22,166 nt of DNA from CAZITB01 sp964542055. GTDB taxonomy: Bacteria; Planctomycetota; Phycisphaerae; Sedimentisphaerales; CAMDDF01. Positions 8,240 through 16,881 of the stretch are shown here, piece by piece. The position numbers were made by a program, and so were the translations under genes. Under the pieces are notes generated by a model. The model ran no database searches. It saw only the letters and a list, made by a program, of their open reading frames with translations, and had not been told where the DNA came from. Location: assembly GCA_964542055.1 (NCBI GenBank), contig CAZITB010000036.1:1-22166 (forward strand), in the 5' to 3' direction. Within the stretch, counting starts at the first letter, position 1. The number at the start of each line of letters is the position of its first letter.

Positions 8240-9324
8240 AACTTTAATCTTCTTTTAATCGGACGAAGTAATATCTGAGGTAAATAAATTGGTTTATACG
8301 TAAAAAAACTTTTTGCTATTAATTTGTAAAGTTGGCTGCTAGCCTGCTTTTTAAGTTCAAGCAACTCTTTGCGATATTTCAACTCATACTCCTGGCTATC
8401 AGATGAGTCTTTTAAAAGTTCTATTCTGCGTTCTGTTTCCTCGGTTAACTCACTAAGTCTTTGATGTTCACAAAAATGAGGACGGTGATCCTTATCTTTT
8501 TCAACCAGCCTGTACTCCCATTTCTTAACTTTATGTTCAGATAAAGTAACGCTAATGATCGCAGACCAGCAAGTGTCTCGCAGAAAACCATTGAAAATGA
8601 AATTCCCAAGACTGTAAGCTGTTATAGATCCATCATGATCTTCTATTCCTTGTAAGACGTGTGGGTGATGACCAGCAATAATTACAGCACCCGCGTCCCG
8701 CAATTGTTTCGCATAACTTTTTGTGGAAATACTTGGTCTGTCTATCAATTCGTCGCCCCAGTGAATTGACACTATAGTAGTAGAATCCTGGGATGTTTCC
8801 TTTACCAAATCTAGCAAAGCCTCATTGTGATCGGTATTATAATGAGCATATTTTTCATTTCTCAAACAGGCGCCCAGAATAGAAATTTTATGTCCTTTCA
8901 AAGATAGACATACCTTTGTAATACCATCTTTGAAATCTTCGTTTTGACCTGCACCAATTACATCTAAGCCGCAGTTTTTCAAATTAACCACAGTATCGAC
9001 CGCAGCACCTAATCCATGCTCAAGGATATGATTGTTTGCGACATTTGCAACATTGAAGCCCCATTGCTTTAGCAGTGCAGCATCTTGTGGTCTCCCTCGC
9101 ATTTGAGTTTTGCGTAATGAAAATCTATTTGCGCCTACATCTGATAAAACACATTCAACATTACATAAAACTAAATCATGTTGTTTCAAATATCTGACAA
9201 TATCTTCATGGAGAAAATCCGACCCCCACTTCCTTATTGACGAAGCGACTCCCTGATTCATCGCGTAAAAGGAATCTCCCATCATGATATCGCCAACGCA
9301 TGCTATTCGTAATTCTGGCAGCAT
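8233..9324 (-). CDS. CapA-like metallophosphatase-fold protein
   Basis: The protein (363 residues) belongs to the CapA/PgsA capsule family (PF09587), a calcineurin-like metallophosphatase fold associated with poly-gamma-glutamate and polysaccharide capsules. Metal-site motifs appear in order: GDIMMGD (11-17), NVECVL (55-60), NVANNHILEHG (94-104), SIHWGDE (186-192), AGHHPHVLQG (217-226) and YSLGNFIF (237-244). There is no N-terminal signal or membrane anchor, unlike classical CapA, so it may act in the cytoplasm; the C-terminal 100 residues are charged and helical. Its ATG overlaps the upstream glycosyltransferase by 22 bases and lacks a good ribosome site, but no later start keeps the first metal motif. 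No other poly-glutamate genes (CapB, CapC) are present, so a role in poly-gamma-glutamate synthesis is unlikely. Its substrate is unknown. Confidence 0.88.
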   Translation of the reverse strand: MLPELRIACVGDIMMGDSFYAMNQGVASSIRKWGSDFLHEDIVRYLKQHDLVLCNVECVLSDVGANRFSLRKTQMRGRPQDAALLKQWGFNVANVANNHILEHGLGAAVDTVVNLKNCGLDVIGAGQNEDFKDGITKVCLSLKGHKISILGACLRNEKYAHYNTDHNEALLDLVKETSQDSTTIVSIHWGDELIDRPSISTKSYAKQLRDAGAVIIAGHHPHVLQGIEDHDGSITAYSLGNFIFNGFLRDTCWSAIISVTLSEHKVKKWEYRLVEKDKDHRPHFCEHQRLSELTEETERRIELLKDSSDSQEYELKYRKELLELKKQASSQLYKLIAKSFFTYKPIYLPQILLRPIKRRLKLW

Positions 9325-10514
9325 TTTTCTACTTGTGATGTTTTGTTTGATAATGTGTTTGAAATAAGTTTTAGGATCTGACTGACATTATGTTCCCAAT
9401 CGTGTTCTTTTGCGATTTGCACCCTGGCATTGGATCGTTGCGAATCATCGTTTTCCAGCTCCCATTCAATAGCTTTGCAAAAAGCTTCTTTGCTATTGAC
9501 TACAGAAATTAAATCTGAATAATTTTCTTGAATTTCCAGGATTTCTACGCTGACTATGGGTTTGCCGCTAGCCATGTATTCAAATAATTTCAACGGATTG
9601 CATTTTCTGATCCATTCATTCATTTTCCACTGAAGCATACATACATCGAAGGATGCACACAACAGCGGAATTTTTTCATACGGCAACATACCAATGTGGT
9701 ACACGTTTGGCAGCTTGAGCAGGTCTTCATAATTGCCGCCGGTTATTTGTCCGGCAAAAACAAAAGAAGCTTTTGGTAAATTTCTTGCACAATATAACAG
9801 CAATTCGATATCATTATTGGCAGTCATTGTTCCGAAATAACCTATAATTGGCTTGGGTACATTCGATAATTGATCAAGTATTTTTCCGCTTGAAACTGCT
9901 TGACGATATTTAGAAAAGTCAACTCCGTGTGGAATATAGTGCACATTCGAATGGTTTTTAGAATGAATCTGATACAGTTGTTCTGAAACGCATATGACCA
10001 GGTCGCTGGCAGCTAATATTTTTTTTTCTCTGAGTTCGAGAAGCTTGTGATTCGAAGTGTATTTACACTTAGTAAAAAAATCAGAGACATGGAACAAGAC
10101 GAGTTCAGGTTTTAGCCAATCGAGTAAATCCGCAGACCTGAGGTTTTCTACCCAAAGTACAGGCTTATTGATTCTCAGGCTTTTGAAAAGAAGCTGTAAT
10201 TGAATCTTCAGAAAAAAATTATTCAATTTATCAATGATTCTTTTTCCCTGGAAAGGAAGAAAAACAGGGCTAAATACGTAAAGGTTGTCGCAAGGCTTGC
10301 GAATTATTTTGCACAGACTTTTTAATTTCCGCAAAATCCTCGCACCTATACCACGTTTGAGTCCACCTGATAAATCAGAACTGAAGGGATTTATAAAGAT
10401 AACCCTATGCTGCTGGGCCATACGACGCATTATGTGAGTCGTACAGCTTGGATTCCTGCCCCACCAGTCAGATGGAGCGAAACACAAAATTTCGTATTCA
10501 GATTTTTTATTCAT
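9303..10514 (-). CDS. GT-B glycosyltransferase (GT4-like)
   Basis: The 403-residue protein has the two-domain layout of a GT-B retaining glycosyltransferase. The N-terminal acceptor domain starts EILCFAPSDWWGRNPSC, the pattern seen in teichuronic-acid/TuaH-like members, followed by a linker with IPHGVD (194-199). The C-terminal donor domain holds IIGYFGTM (223-230) and NPLKLFEYMASGKPIV (306-321), where the glutamate of the FEYMASG motif contacts the nucleotide sugar in related enzymes. No membrane segment is seen; it probably acts at the cytosolic face on the lipid-linked repeat unit. It overlaps the CapK-like gene upstream by 4 bases and the CapA-like gene downstream by 22. Donor and linkage cannot be predicted. 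Confidence 0.88.
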   Translation of the reverse strand: MNKKSEYEILCFAPSDWWGRNPSCTTHIMRRMAQQHRVIFINPFSSDLSGGLKRGIGARILRKLKSLCKIIRKPCDNLYVFSPVFLPFQGKRIIDKLNNFFLKIQLQLLFKSLRINKPVLWVENLRSADLLDWLKPELVLFHVSDFFTKCKYTSNHKLLELREKKILAASDLVICVSEQLYQIHSKNHSNVHYIPHGVDFSKYRQAVSSGKILDQLSNVPKPIIGYFGTMTANNDIELLLYCARNLPKASFVFAGQITGGNYEDLLKLPNVYHIGMLPYEKIPLLCASFDVCMLQWKMNEWIRKCNPLKLFEYMASGKPIVSVEILEIQENYSDLISVVNSKEAFCKAIEWELENDDSQRSNARVQIAKEHDWEHNVSQILKLISNTLSNKTSQVEKCCQNYE

Positions 10515-11833
10515 AACTTAGAAACAATCAAATTAGTTTTTCCTGATTCAGTTTTTATTATACTGTCGGTTTGCTGGAAGTCAATTTTAAGCTCAGAAGG
10601 AAGGTAATCTCGCATATTTTTTTTAAGTTCTTCAAGGTCATCCGTAGTGAATTTGGAATTAGGAACATATGTAACCGATATATGATCAATACTATCCTGG
10701 ATAATCTGCGTTTGAAAAATATTATGTGCCATCTTTGAAACACGAGCCATCAGAGTAGGCGAATATTTTTTCCCTGACGGTGTTTGAATAAAAGTTCCTG
10801 TTCGGCCGTTAATTCTTTTAACAGTTTGAAAATTTCGTCCACACGAACAAGCCTCGTCTGAAAGCTCTACCACATCCCCTGTGTTATACCTGATCAGCGG
10901 CATTGCATAGTTCCAGAAACCGGTAGCAACCACTTCATAAGTCTGTTGATTGTCTGGACAAGGTATAAGTTCTGTCAAACCATATTCTGGGATAATATGA
11001 TACTTGCCGTGCTCACATGTGAAGATATAACACACCCGTTCGGCAGAACCGTAAAAATCAAATATCTGGCACCCAAAAGCCTCGGTTATTATCGAACGCA
11101 TATAATCAGCAAGAGTTTCAGATGTCGTCAAAACGGCTTTGAGCTTAATCGGAGACCCCAAATCCTTGCATATTTGCGCAAAATAATAAATTGATGATGG
11201 GTACCCCGCCAGAGCTGTGATTTTATATTTCAAAATAGCATCTGCAAACTGCTTACCATTTTCCGGTGAAAGGTGATAGTTAGAAAGAATGAGTTCTTTC
11301 ATAAAAGGATCATAAGCATATAATTTTCCAGATTTCTGGTCAGGAGAAATAATTTTTCTTCCAGATAGAAAAGCGGTTTTGTCTTTAAACGACAAACCGG
11401 CCCAGTCCCACTGCCGTCTTACAAAGGAATGCTCAGTGCCAATTGAAAAAAGATTACGCTTTATGCGAAGCGGCGTACCTGTTGTCCCTCCTGTAAGACC
11501 TGTAGAACTTGTAAGTTTTGAATGTTTTGAAGATGTAATTTGGTCTTCAGCTTCCAATACGTCTTTTTTTTTCAGAATCGGCAACTTCTGAATTTCGTCA
11601 ATACTTTTGATCTCTGGTTTAAAATTAGCTTGGTCCATTAAATTCTTGTAGAAAGGGATCGTTTGATATGAATGGATAAGGATCTTCCTGAGATATCGAA
11701 GCTGCAATTGATTAAGTTGTTCTTTTGACAGCCATTGTGTTTTATCAAGCCAATTGCGGCGATACCGGAATGGGCCAAGATATCGTTTCACAAAAAGATT
11801 AAGGGCACCCTGACCAATCACTTTTATATTCAT
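10511..11833 (-). CDS. CapK/PaaK-like adenylate-forming enzyme
   Basis: This 440-residue protein belongs to the phenylacetate-CoA ligase (PaaK) / CapK group of AMP-forming enzymes often found in capsule clusters. The phosphate-binding loop reads SSTGLTGGTTGTP (109-121), followed by LTTSETL (236-242), FYGSAE (260-265), the adenosine-contacting RYNTGD (315-320) and a CSCGR pair (329-333). The N-terminal WLSKEQLNQLQLRYLRKIL is also typical of CapK-like proteins. The family activates a carboxylic acid as an acyl-adenylate, often passing it to CoA. In capsule loci its acid substrate is generally unknown; decoration of a sugar with an acyl or amino-acid group is an inference, supported by the acyltransferase and amide-ligase-like genes in the same operon. 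It overlaps both neighbours by 4 bases. Confidence 0.87.
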   Translation of the reverse strand: MNIKVIGQGALNLFVKRYLGPFRYRRNWLDKTQWLSKEQLNQLQLRYLRKILIHSYQTIPFYKNLMDQANFKPEIKSIDEIQKLPILKKKDVLEAEDQITSSKHSKLTSSTGLTGGTTGTPLRIKRNLFSIGTEHSFVRRQWDWAGLSFKDKTAFLSGRKIISPDQKSGKLYAYDPFMKELILSNYHLSPENGKQFADAILKYKITALAGYPSSIYYFAQICKDLGSPIKLKAVLTTSETLADYMRSIITEAFGCQIFDFYGSAERVCYIFTCEHGKYHIIPEYGLTELIPCPDNQQTYEVVATGFWNYAMPLIRYNTGDVVELSDEACSCGRNFQTVKRINGRTGTFIQTPSGKKYSPTLMARVSKMAHNIFQTQIIQDSIDHISVTYVPNSKFTTDDLEELKKNMRDYLPSELKIDFQQTDSIIKTESGKTNLIVSKL

Positions 11834-12531
11834 AAATTCAATGCCTCCGGTTCGCTTTGAAGTTCATTGACCGTGTCCCGTGTTTTTTCGCCGCCAAAAA
11901 CGATTAGCGATTCCGCCATGAATGTAATTTTTGATTTGATTATTTTGCTGCCCGGAAAACATTTTTTCAAATCAGATGCGCTCATCAAATACAAATTGCT
12001 TTTGTCGGCTCCGGTTACATATCGCTTATGAACATGATTGTAACTTATTATTTTTCCACACCACTTGTAACCGTGCCATGGCAGCCATGTTACCAAAGGC
12101 AGTCTCAAATGAAATTCAAAGGGATACCAGCGGTTAGGAGTTGTTACAAACCATGATTTACTTACCCGCATGATTTCAGATGCCATTTTTCTCTGTTTCT
12201 CTGGATTTCCAACGTGTTCAATGACAGCATTGCAATAGACAACATCAAATGATTTATCAGGATACGGCAGATTGCACGCATCGCCTACTTCAGCATCAAT
12301 TTCGGGATAAATATTTTTAATTTTTTCAATATGCTCTGAGGAAAGATTTGTCGCCGACAGTTTCGACTTCCACTTATAATCGTCAATCAGTTGAAGTCCT
12401 CGGTCGCCGGAAGGATTTATTTCAGCACCGATATCAAGTATTTTTGTATTTTCATCCGGCTTAATTAAATCGTAAAATATCTTCAATTTTTGCAAGCGGC
12501 TTTTATATGATAATTTTGTGAATAAACTCAT
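11830..12531 (-). CDS. Class I SAM-dependent methyltransferase
   Basis: The 233-residue protein has a Rossmann-type methyltransferase core (Methyltransf_11-like). Motif I is ILDIGAEINPSGDRG (31-45), which departs from the usual GxGxG spacing; then DAEVGDACNLPYPDKSFDVVY (79-99) and CNAVIEHVGN (100-109) give motifs II and III. No membrane segment or signal peptide is evident. Placed between a CapK-like enzyme and a GT2 glycosyltransferase, with 4-base overlaps on both sides, it probably methylates a sugar of the repeat unit or an activated precursor. Methyl capping that ends chain growth is also known in polysaccharide systems, so that alternative stands. The acceptor cannot be told from sequence. 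Confidence 0.88.
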   Translation of the reverse strand: MSLFTKLSYKSRLQKLKIFYDLIKPDENTKILDIGAEINPSGDRGLQLIDDYKWKSKLSATNLSSEHIEKIKNIYPEIDAEVGDACNLPYPDKSFDVVYCNAVIEHVGNPEKQRKMASEIMRVSKSWFVTTPNRWYPFEFHLRLPLVTWLPWHGYKWCGKIISYNHVHKRYVTGADKSNLYLMSASDLKKCFPGSKIIKSKITFMAESLIVFGGEKTRDTVNELQSEPEALNL

Positions 12532-13493
12532 GCTTTAAAACCCTCCTTTCTAGGGAAAAAGATAAGTGTTAGCACTTTACCTAAAGCAGCTGAGTAAGCC
12601 TGGCAACGTGTCTTGGCATTAATGTCATTTTTTTTCATCAGGCGTCTGAATTGCCATATCGGAATCCTGAACAAAAAGAACATGGCCATCAGTACTGCCG
12701 CGCATATATATGTGAAACGATTTTTGTTTTTGTAAAAAAACTGTAAAATTCCAAGTCTAAGCTGTATCAGGCTTTTGGCTCGGACCTGTTTGCTGCTTTG
12801 TCCTCCCAGGTGAATGATTTGAGTATCAGGATAAAATAATATTTTCCATTCAGATTTTTTAAAACGATAGCATAAATCAGTTTCTTCGGCATACATGAAA
12901 TAATCTTCACTCATTGTTCCAACCTCTTCTAAGGCTTGACTTCGAATGAACATAAAACATCCTGTTACAACATCAACTTCACGGATATCATCTCTTTTCC
13001 ACCAGCCCATTTGCTCGCGTACCAAAAATCTGTTTTTTGGGAATAACTTATAAAGATATGTTACTGAAAGGACCAGATTCAAAATTGATGGGAACATAAA
13101 ACAGCTCGGCTGTAGTGTTTTATCTGCATTTAAAACCTTACAGCCGATAATGCCGGCATTGGCATTCTTTTCGGCAAATTCAAAAGTTTTTTCTATCGCA
13201 TTATCAAGGATTATCGTGTCTGAATTTAAAAGCAGGATATACCTGCCGTTCGCTGCATTTATGCCCTGGTTATTAGCTGCCGCAAAACCTTTATTGTCAG
13301 TATTCTCGATGGATTTGACCTCTGGGAATTCGTTTCTTACCATTTCTGCCGACCCATCACTGGAGGCATTGTCAACAACAATAATTTCATAACTTGTTGT
13401 ATCGCCCTGAGCGTAAATGGATTCAAGGCAATCACGCAGGATATCTCGTGTATTCCAACTGACTATAACAATGGAGACATCAAAAGATTTCAT
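12528..13493 (-). CDS. GT2 family glycosyltransferase (WbbL/rhamnosyltransferase-like)
   Basis: The 321-residue inverting GT-A enzyme starts VSIVIVSWNTRDILRDCLES. It shows IIVVDNASSDGS (37-48) for the nucleotide, the group's GF-AAANNQGI pattern (69-79), the DXD-equivalent LNSDT (89-93) and a catalytic-base region YAEETDLCYR (201-210) followed by HLGGQSS (228-234). This set matches the WbbL-like subgroup, which includes rhamnosyltransferases; the nearby rmlABD genes make dTDP-rhamnose a plausible donor, but that is inference. A hydrophobic segment near the C-terminus (about 260-280) may anchor it to the membrane. It overlaps both neighbours by 4 bases. Confidence 0.92.
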   Translation of the reverse strand: MKSFDVSIVIVSWNTRDILRDCLESIYAQGDTTSYEIIVVDNASSDGSAEMVRNEFPEVKSIENTDNKGFAAANNQGINAANGRYILLLNSDTIILDNAIEKTFEFAEKNANAGIIGCKVLNADKTLQPSCFMFPSILNLVLSVTYLYKLFPKNRFLVREQMGWWKRDDIREVDVVTGCFMFIRSQALEEVGTMSEDYFMYAEETDLCYRFKKSEWKILFYPDTQIIHLGGQSSKQVRAKSLIQLRLGILQFFYKNKNRFTYICAAVLMAMFFLFRIPIWQFRRLMKKNDINAKTRCQAYSAALGKVLTLIFFPRKEGFKA

Positions 13494-14833
13494 GTGTTGC
13501 TCCTAAAATGACTGGAAGGGGGCAAAGGCTGTATTTGTTTGTCTGGCGGGTGAATTGCTATGCTGCCGATCATGGCCAGCACCAGGTACCAAAGAACATG
13601 TATCTGACCAAAATAAGATACTCCTATGAAATTTATGCAATGTACGAAAAAGCTCACTCCTATAGCCCAGGATAATGTCAGGCGGTAAGGCTGATATTTA
13701 TGCAGTTTCAATCTCCTGCCAACTTCACGAAAAGCTATTACAATAATTACAATAAAAATCAATAGTGTTACAATCCCGCCCCTTATTCCTTCCAATACAT
13801 ACTGATTTGTTACATCGCCGGCCCAAACGCCCCATGACGCGACCGTGTATCCTGAGCACCCGCTGAACCACCAATCACCGAAATTACTAATTGTCTCATC
13901 AATTAGTTTATATCGGTGATAGCCGGTGGAACCGCCAACTGCACTTATACGGCTGATTAAGTGCCAAACCGGAGCGTTCATTACCATATGAAGTGCTATA
14001 AGCGCGAACAATGCCGTCCATCGAATAAGTTGCAGAAACTTTCGAAAAAAGAACATTGTTCCCCCGGCAACTGCGGCGATTACGCCCATTACCGGTGTAC
14101 TGGAAGCACAGCAGAATACTATTATCAATGACGCCGAAACTCCAAGTACGGCCCAGGTTTTGTCCTTTTTTGATTTCCACCAATATGCGGCTATCAGCGG
14201 AATAAGACTTGCCCAGAAACAACCCGCCAAAATGGCATGTGAATACGCGCCTTGACATCTTAAACGTCCATTGCGAACCGCTGTAAAAGGAGGAACGCCT
14301 CCTAAAAAAGAAAAGACATTTCGCCCGGTCATGTTTTCAAATACAAAGAATATTGATATAGGAATGCTTATCAAAATGACACCAAATATTATTCGATCCA
14401 CATCCTTCCAGTTCTTTATCATACATCGGAAAAAGAAGTACATGCCGAAAGTATCAAATGCAAATCCAAGCCGATTTACCAAGGCCGACGTTGAGCCGTA
14501 ATGAATTGTGTAGAAAAACATGGAGCTGATGACCCAGAAAACTATTACCAAATCGAGCTGCTTCCAGACAAAATCACGATATTCTCCATGAATTATCAAA
14601 CGTAAAATACCAAACAGGGTTATAATTCTGAGAAAGTTGAAATCAAACCCTGAGATAACTACCCGTTGTGCCGTAGGAACAAAGCAAGCTATTAATAAAA
14701 ACGGAATAATCGCCCAGCGTCTTTTCAGAAATAATACGCAAAGACCAAGAATGATAACTGCCGCCAATCCCAGTGGATGAACGGTAGTTTGTCCGGAAAA
14801 TGAACCGCCTACAAGATTAATTTCTTCATTCAT
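13490..14833 (-). CDS. Wzy-like O-antigen polymerase/ligase family membrane protein
   Basis: The 447-residue protein is hydrophobic throughout, with roughly ten to twelve membrane segments, the profile of the O-antigen polymerase/ligase superfamily (Wzy_C-like). A conserved-looking region GRLRCQGAYSHAILAGCFWA (about 190-210) resembles the arginine/histidine-containing segment near the start of the family's core, and a long extramembrane loop between about 310 and 365 (HRYKLIDETISN, GCSGYTVASWGVWAG) has the expected place and composition of the periplasmic catalytic loop. The family polymerises lipid-linked repeat units in the periplasm or transfers finished chains to an acceptor. With Wzx and a Wzz-kinase in the same operon, polymerase is the better reading, but ligase cannot be excluded by sequence alone. 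Confidence 0.85.
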   Translation of the reverse strand: MNEEINLVGGSFSGQTTVHPLGLAAVIILGLCVLFLKRRWAIIPFLLIACFVPTAQRVVISGFDFNFLRIITLFGILRLIIHGEYRDFVWKQLDLVIVFWVISSMFFYTIHYGSTSALVNRLGFAFDTFGMYFFFRCMIKNWKDVDRIIFGVILISIPISIFFVFENMTGRNVFSFLGGVPPFTAVRNGRLRCQGAYSHAILAGCFWASLIPLIAAYWWKSKKDKTWAVLGVSASLIIVFCCASSTPVMGVIAAVAGGTMFFFRKFLQLIRWTALFALIALHMVMNAPVWHLISRISAVGGSTGYHRYKLIDETISNFGDWWFSGCSGYTVASWGVWAGDVTNQYVLEGIRGGIVTLLIFIVIIVIAFREVGRRLKLHKYQPYRLTLSWAIGVSFFVHCINFIGVSYFGQIHVLWYLVLAMIGSIAIHPPDKQIQPLPPSSHFRSNT

Positions 14834-16188
14834 ATTTTTATTGCAAATTCAAGAACTGTTTTCAATTTTTCTGTCAACACTTTCCTTTGGAACTGGTCAA
14901 CAAAACTATTATTTAATTTTCTGTTTACAAGTGTGTTTTCTTTTTTTTGCTTTATCATACATGTGATGGCATCCGAGATGGCATTGCAATCTGTCGGGTC
15001 GCAGATAAAGCTATTTCTATATTCTTTAGTGAAATTTCTGCAGTCTCCTTCGGGGACAAGTGCCAGTATGGGTTTTTTAGCAGCCATGTATTCATAGGTT
15101 TTGCCCGGGACTATTAAAGGCTGCCCATTTCGGCAAATGTGCAAGGGCAGGAAAAGGACGTCGGCGTTTTTCAGCAGATGTATTGATCTATTGTGTCCGA
15201 GGTATCCTGTCCATTTTACGATGTCGGACATATCGAACAGTCCGCTGAGTTTTTTGTCAGCAGGGCTGGCAACGCCTGCAAATGTAAAAAGCAAATCGTT
15301 TTTTGTAATTCTGCCAGAATCAATTAGGTTTTTTGCGGCTTGAAAAAGGTAATATGGCGTTCGGGCCAGCAGATGTGTCTTTCCCGAGTTATATCGCAGG
15401 TAGTCCATTAAATTTTTGCCTTTACCGGTTAGAATTTTACGGCTTGAGGGGTCAACTTTCTGGGCATAGTTTGTATGGAAAAGGCCAGTGTGGACGATTT
15501 TCAGGGCAGTAGCAGTATCAGTGTCTTCTGTTGTATCGAAATTCTCGAAATCATCGCTGTCCCATCCGTTTGTCACGCAGAAACATTTGTGCGGATCAAC
15601 TTCCGGAAAAGCCTTCTTCAGATACCTAAGCGAATTAGGTGTATTCATAATTACGGCAGTAGCATTCAAGCAAGCCTTTTTCATTTTCTTCAAATCAGAA
15701 AGATAGTGCAGCTTGGACGAATAGAAATTTATCGGATCCAAAGCCCACGGGTCACGCATATCAAGCACCCAAGGAATATTATTTTTCGCAGCAACTTCCA
15801 TCGTTACCTCAGCCGCCATAAAAGGGCTGACCGTAACCATTATAACTTCCGGCTCAAACTTGTCTATTGCCTCCTGCATCGATCGCTGGGCCGAACTCTT
15901 CCACCATTTCATCGTAATTCCGGGCATATATCTTTTCAACGCTGATGGATAAAGCTTAGAATGTTTTTGCTCAGACTTATTCAGCTTTATCCTGAATATT
16001 TCCGCATCTATCTTTTCACCAAGCGTCTGATCCTCTTTCAGATTATACTTGAAAGTTTCCTCTCCGCTGGAAAGCACCGCGCACTTGTACCCGAATTCAG
16101 GAAGGTACTTTACAAATTTAACTGCTCTTTGAACACCCGCTCCCCCCGTTGGAGGAAAGTAGTATGCAAAAAATAAAAGTTTCTTCAT
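14830..16188 (-). CDS. GT4 family glycosyltransferase
   Basis: The protein (452 residues) begins with LLFFAYYFPPTGGAGVQRAV (4-23), the glycine-rich N-terminal loop of GT4 enzymes that bind the acceptor. Further motifs are DMRDPWALDP (about 143-152), ITMKWWKSSAQ earlier in the chain and, in the C-terminal donor domain, VPGKTYEYMAAKKPILALVP, where the EYMAAKKP segment is the usual donor-binding region. It is cytosolic and probably adds one sugar of the repeat unit. It is longer than most GT4 enzymes because of an insertion in the middle (about 230-275, with KILTGKGKNLMDYLRY) that I cannot assign. Both ends overlap neighbours by 4 bases. The donor sugar is unknown. Confidence 0.9.
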   Translation of the reverse strand: MKKLLFFAYYFPPTGGAGVQRAVKFVKYLPEFGYKCAVLSSGEETFKYNLKEDQTLGEKIDAEIFRIKLNKSEQKHSKLYPSALKRYMPGITMKWWKSSAQRSMQEAIDKFEPEVIMVTVSPFMAAEVTMEVAAKNNIPWVLDMRDPWALDPINFYSSKLHYLSDLKKMKKACLNATAVIMNTPNSLRYLKKAFPEVDPHKCFCVTNGWDSDDFENFDTTEDTDTATALKIVHTGLFHTNYAQKVDPSSRKILTGKGKNLMDYLRYNSGKTHLLARTPYYLFQAAKNLIDSGRITKNDLLFTFAGVASPADKKLSGLFDMSDIVKWTGYLGHNRSIHLLKNADVLFLPLHICRNGQPLIVPGKTYEYMAAKKPILALVPEGDCRNFTKEYRNSFICDPTDCNAISDAITCMIKQKKENTLVNRKLNNSFVDQFQRKVLTEKLKTVLEFAIKI

Positions 16189-16754
16189 TTAGATTGTTCT
16201 TGCTTAAGTTCTATTTTGCGTATTAGTTTTGCAGGAACTCCGCCCACTATCGAAAGCGGCGGCACATCTTTGGTTACAACAGCATTCGCGCCGACCACGG
16301 CTCTTTCGCCAATTGTAACACCCTTCAGAATTACCGCTCCTTCGCCTATCCATACTCCGTCTTCGATTACAACAGGCTTGGTAATTAATTTTCTTGAGTT
16401 GATGGGTAAACACCCTTCATTTTCGAAATCATGGTCATGATCACTGATATAAACACGTCCTGCTATTAGTACATTCTTGCCTATCTTTACTGACTCAGCG
16501 GCTCCGCAATGAAAATACAAATGTATGGAGCTGCCGTCCCCAATTGTTATCTTCGGTTCTGAGCCATTGCCGTTACAAATAGCTTCAAGCCGGGCATGTT
16601 TTCTGATTTCCACATTTCTTCCAATGCGTATCGCCTTGGGAATGGTAAGTATATCCGGGCTGCCCAGCCTTGACTTGAACTCAAACCTGCCAAACCTCCA
16701 GCTCCACCGCAGATAGTTGAAAACAGCGGTAATTGCATTTTTAATTTTCTTCAT
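16185..16754 (-). CDS. Hexapeptide-repeat (LbH) acyltransferase
   Basis: The 189-residue protein has imperfect hexapeptide repeats forming a left-handed beta-helix from about residue 40, with ITIGDGSSIHLYF, VKIGKNVLIAGRV and a run VVIEDGVWIGEGAVILKGVTIG. A catalytic-type histidine pair lies in the loop SDHDHDFEN (104-112), and the C-terminus has the common GGVPAKLIRK (171-180). These match the WbbJ/CysE-like sugar O-acetyltransferases, which move acetyl from acetyl-CoA to a sugar hydroxyl. It would acetylate the repeat unit in the cytosol. AAAGGA about eight bases before the ATG supports the start. It is preceded by a 127-base spacer containing a long inverted repeat, unlike its tightly packed downstream neighbours. 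Confidence 0.9.
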   Translation of the reverse strand: MKKIKNAITAVFNYLRWSWRFGRFEFKSRLGSPDILTIPKAIRIGRNVEIRKHARLEAICNGNGSEPKITIGDGSSIHLYFHCGAAESVKIGKNVLIAGRVYISDHDHDFENEGCLPINSRKLITKPVVIEDGVWIGEGAVILKGVTIGERAVVGANAVVTKDVPPLSIVGGVPAKLIRKIELKQEQSK

Positions 16755-16799
16755 GCAGACATTCCTTTACCGTTTTAGAATACTTTACTTTCTCCTTCA

Positions 16800-16840
16800 T
16801 TGGAAATTACTAATACTGAACAGATTACTGACATTTCCAA
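16800..16840 (-). other. Inverted repeat in the spacer before the acyltransferase gene
   Basis: TTGGAAAT at 16800-16807 pairs with ATTTCCAA at 16833-16840, an uninterrupted eight-base-pair stem. An inner pairing (TAATACT with AGATTA, one bulge) could extend it. No T tract follows on the minus strand, so it does not look like an intrinsic terminator. It could be an mRNA processing or stability element, or a protein-binding palindrome. It is the main recognisable feature of the 127-base gap (16755-16881) between the Asn-synthase-like gene and the acyltransferase gene. Confidence 0.35.
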
Positions 16841-16881
16841 ATTCAGAAAGATATAAGCTTCCATGTCTTTTTGATTTATGT

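Noticed and set aside
13908..14258. Minus-strand frame of 116 codons in another phase within the Wzy-like gene
   Set aside because: The main frame is continuous and hydrophobic through this stretch, so there is no sign of a frameshift or nested gene.
15475..15945. Plus-strand frame of 156 codons opposite the GT4 gene
   Set aside because: Shadow frame; the minus-strand product has clear glycosyltransferase motifs across the same bases.
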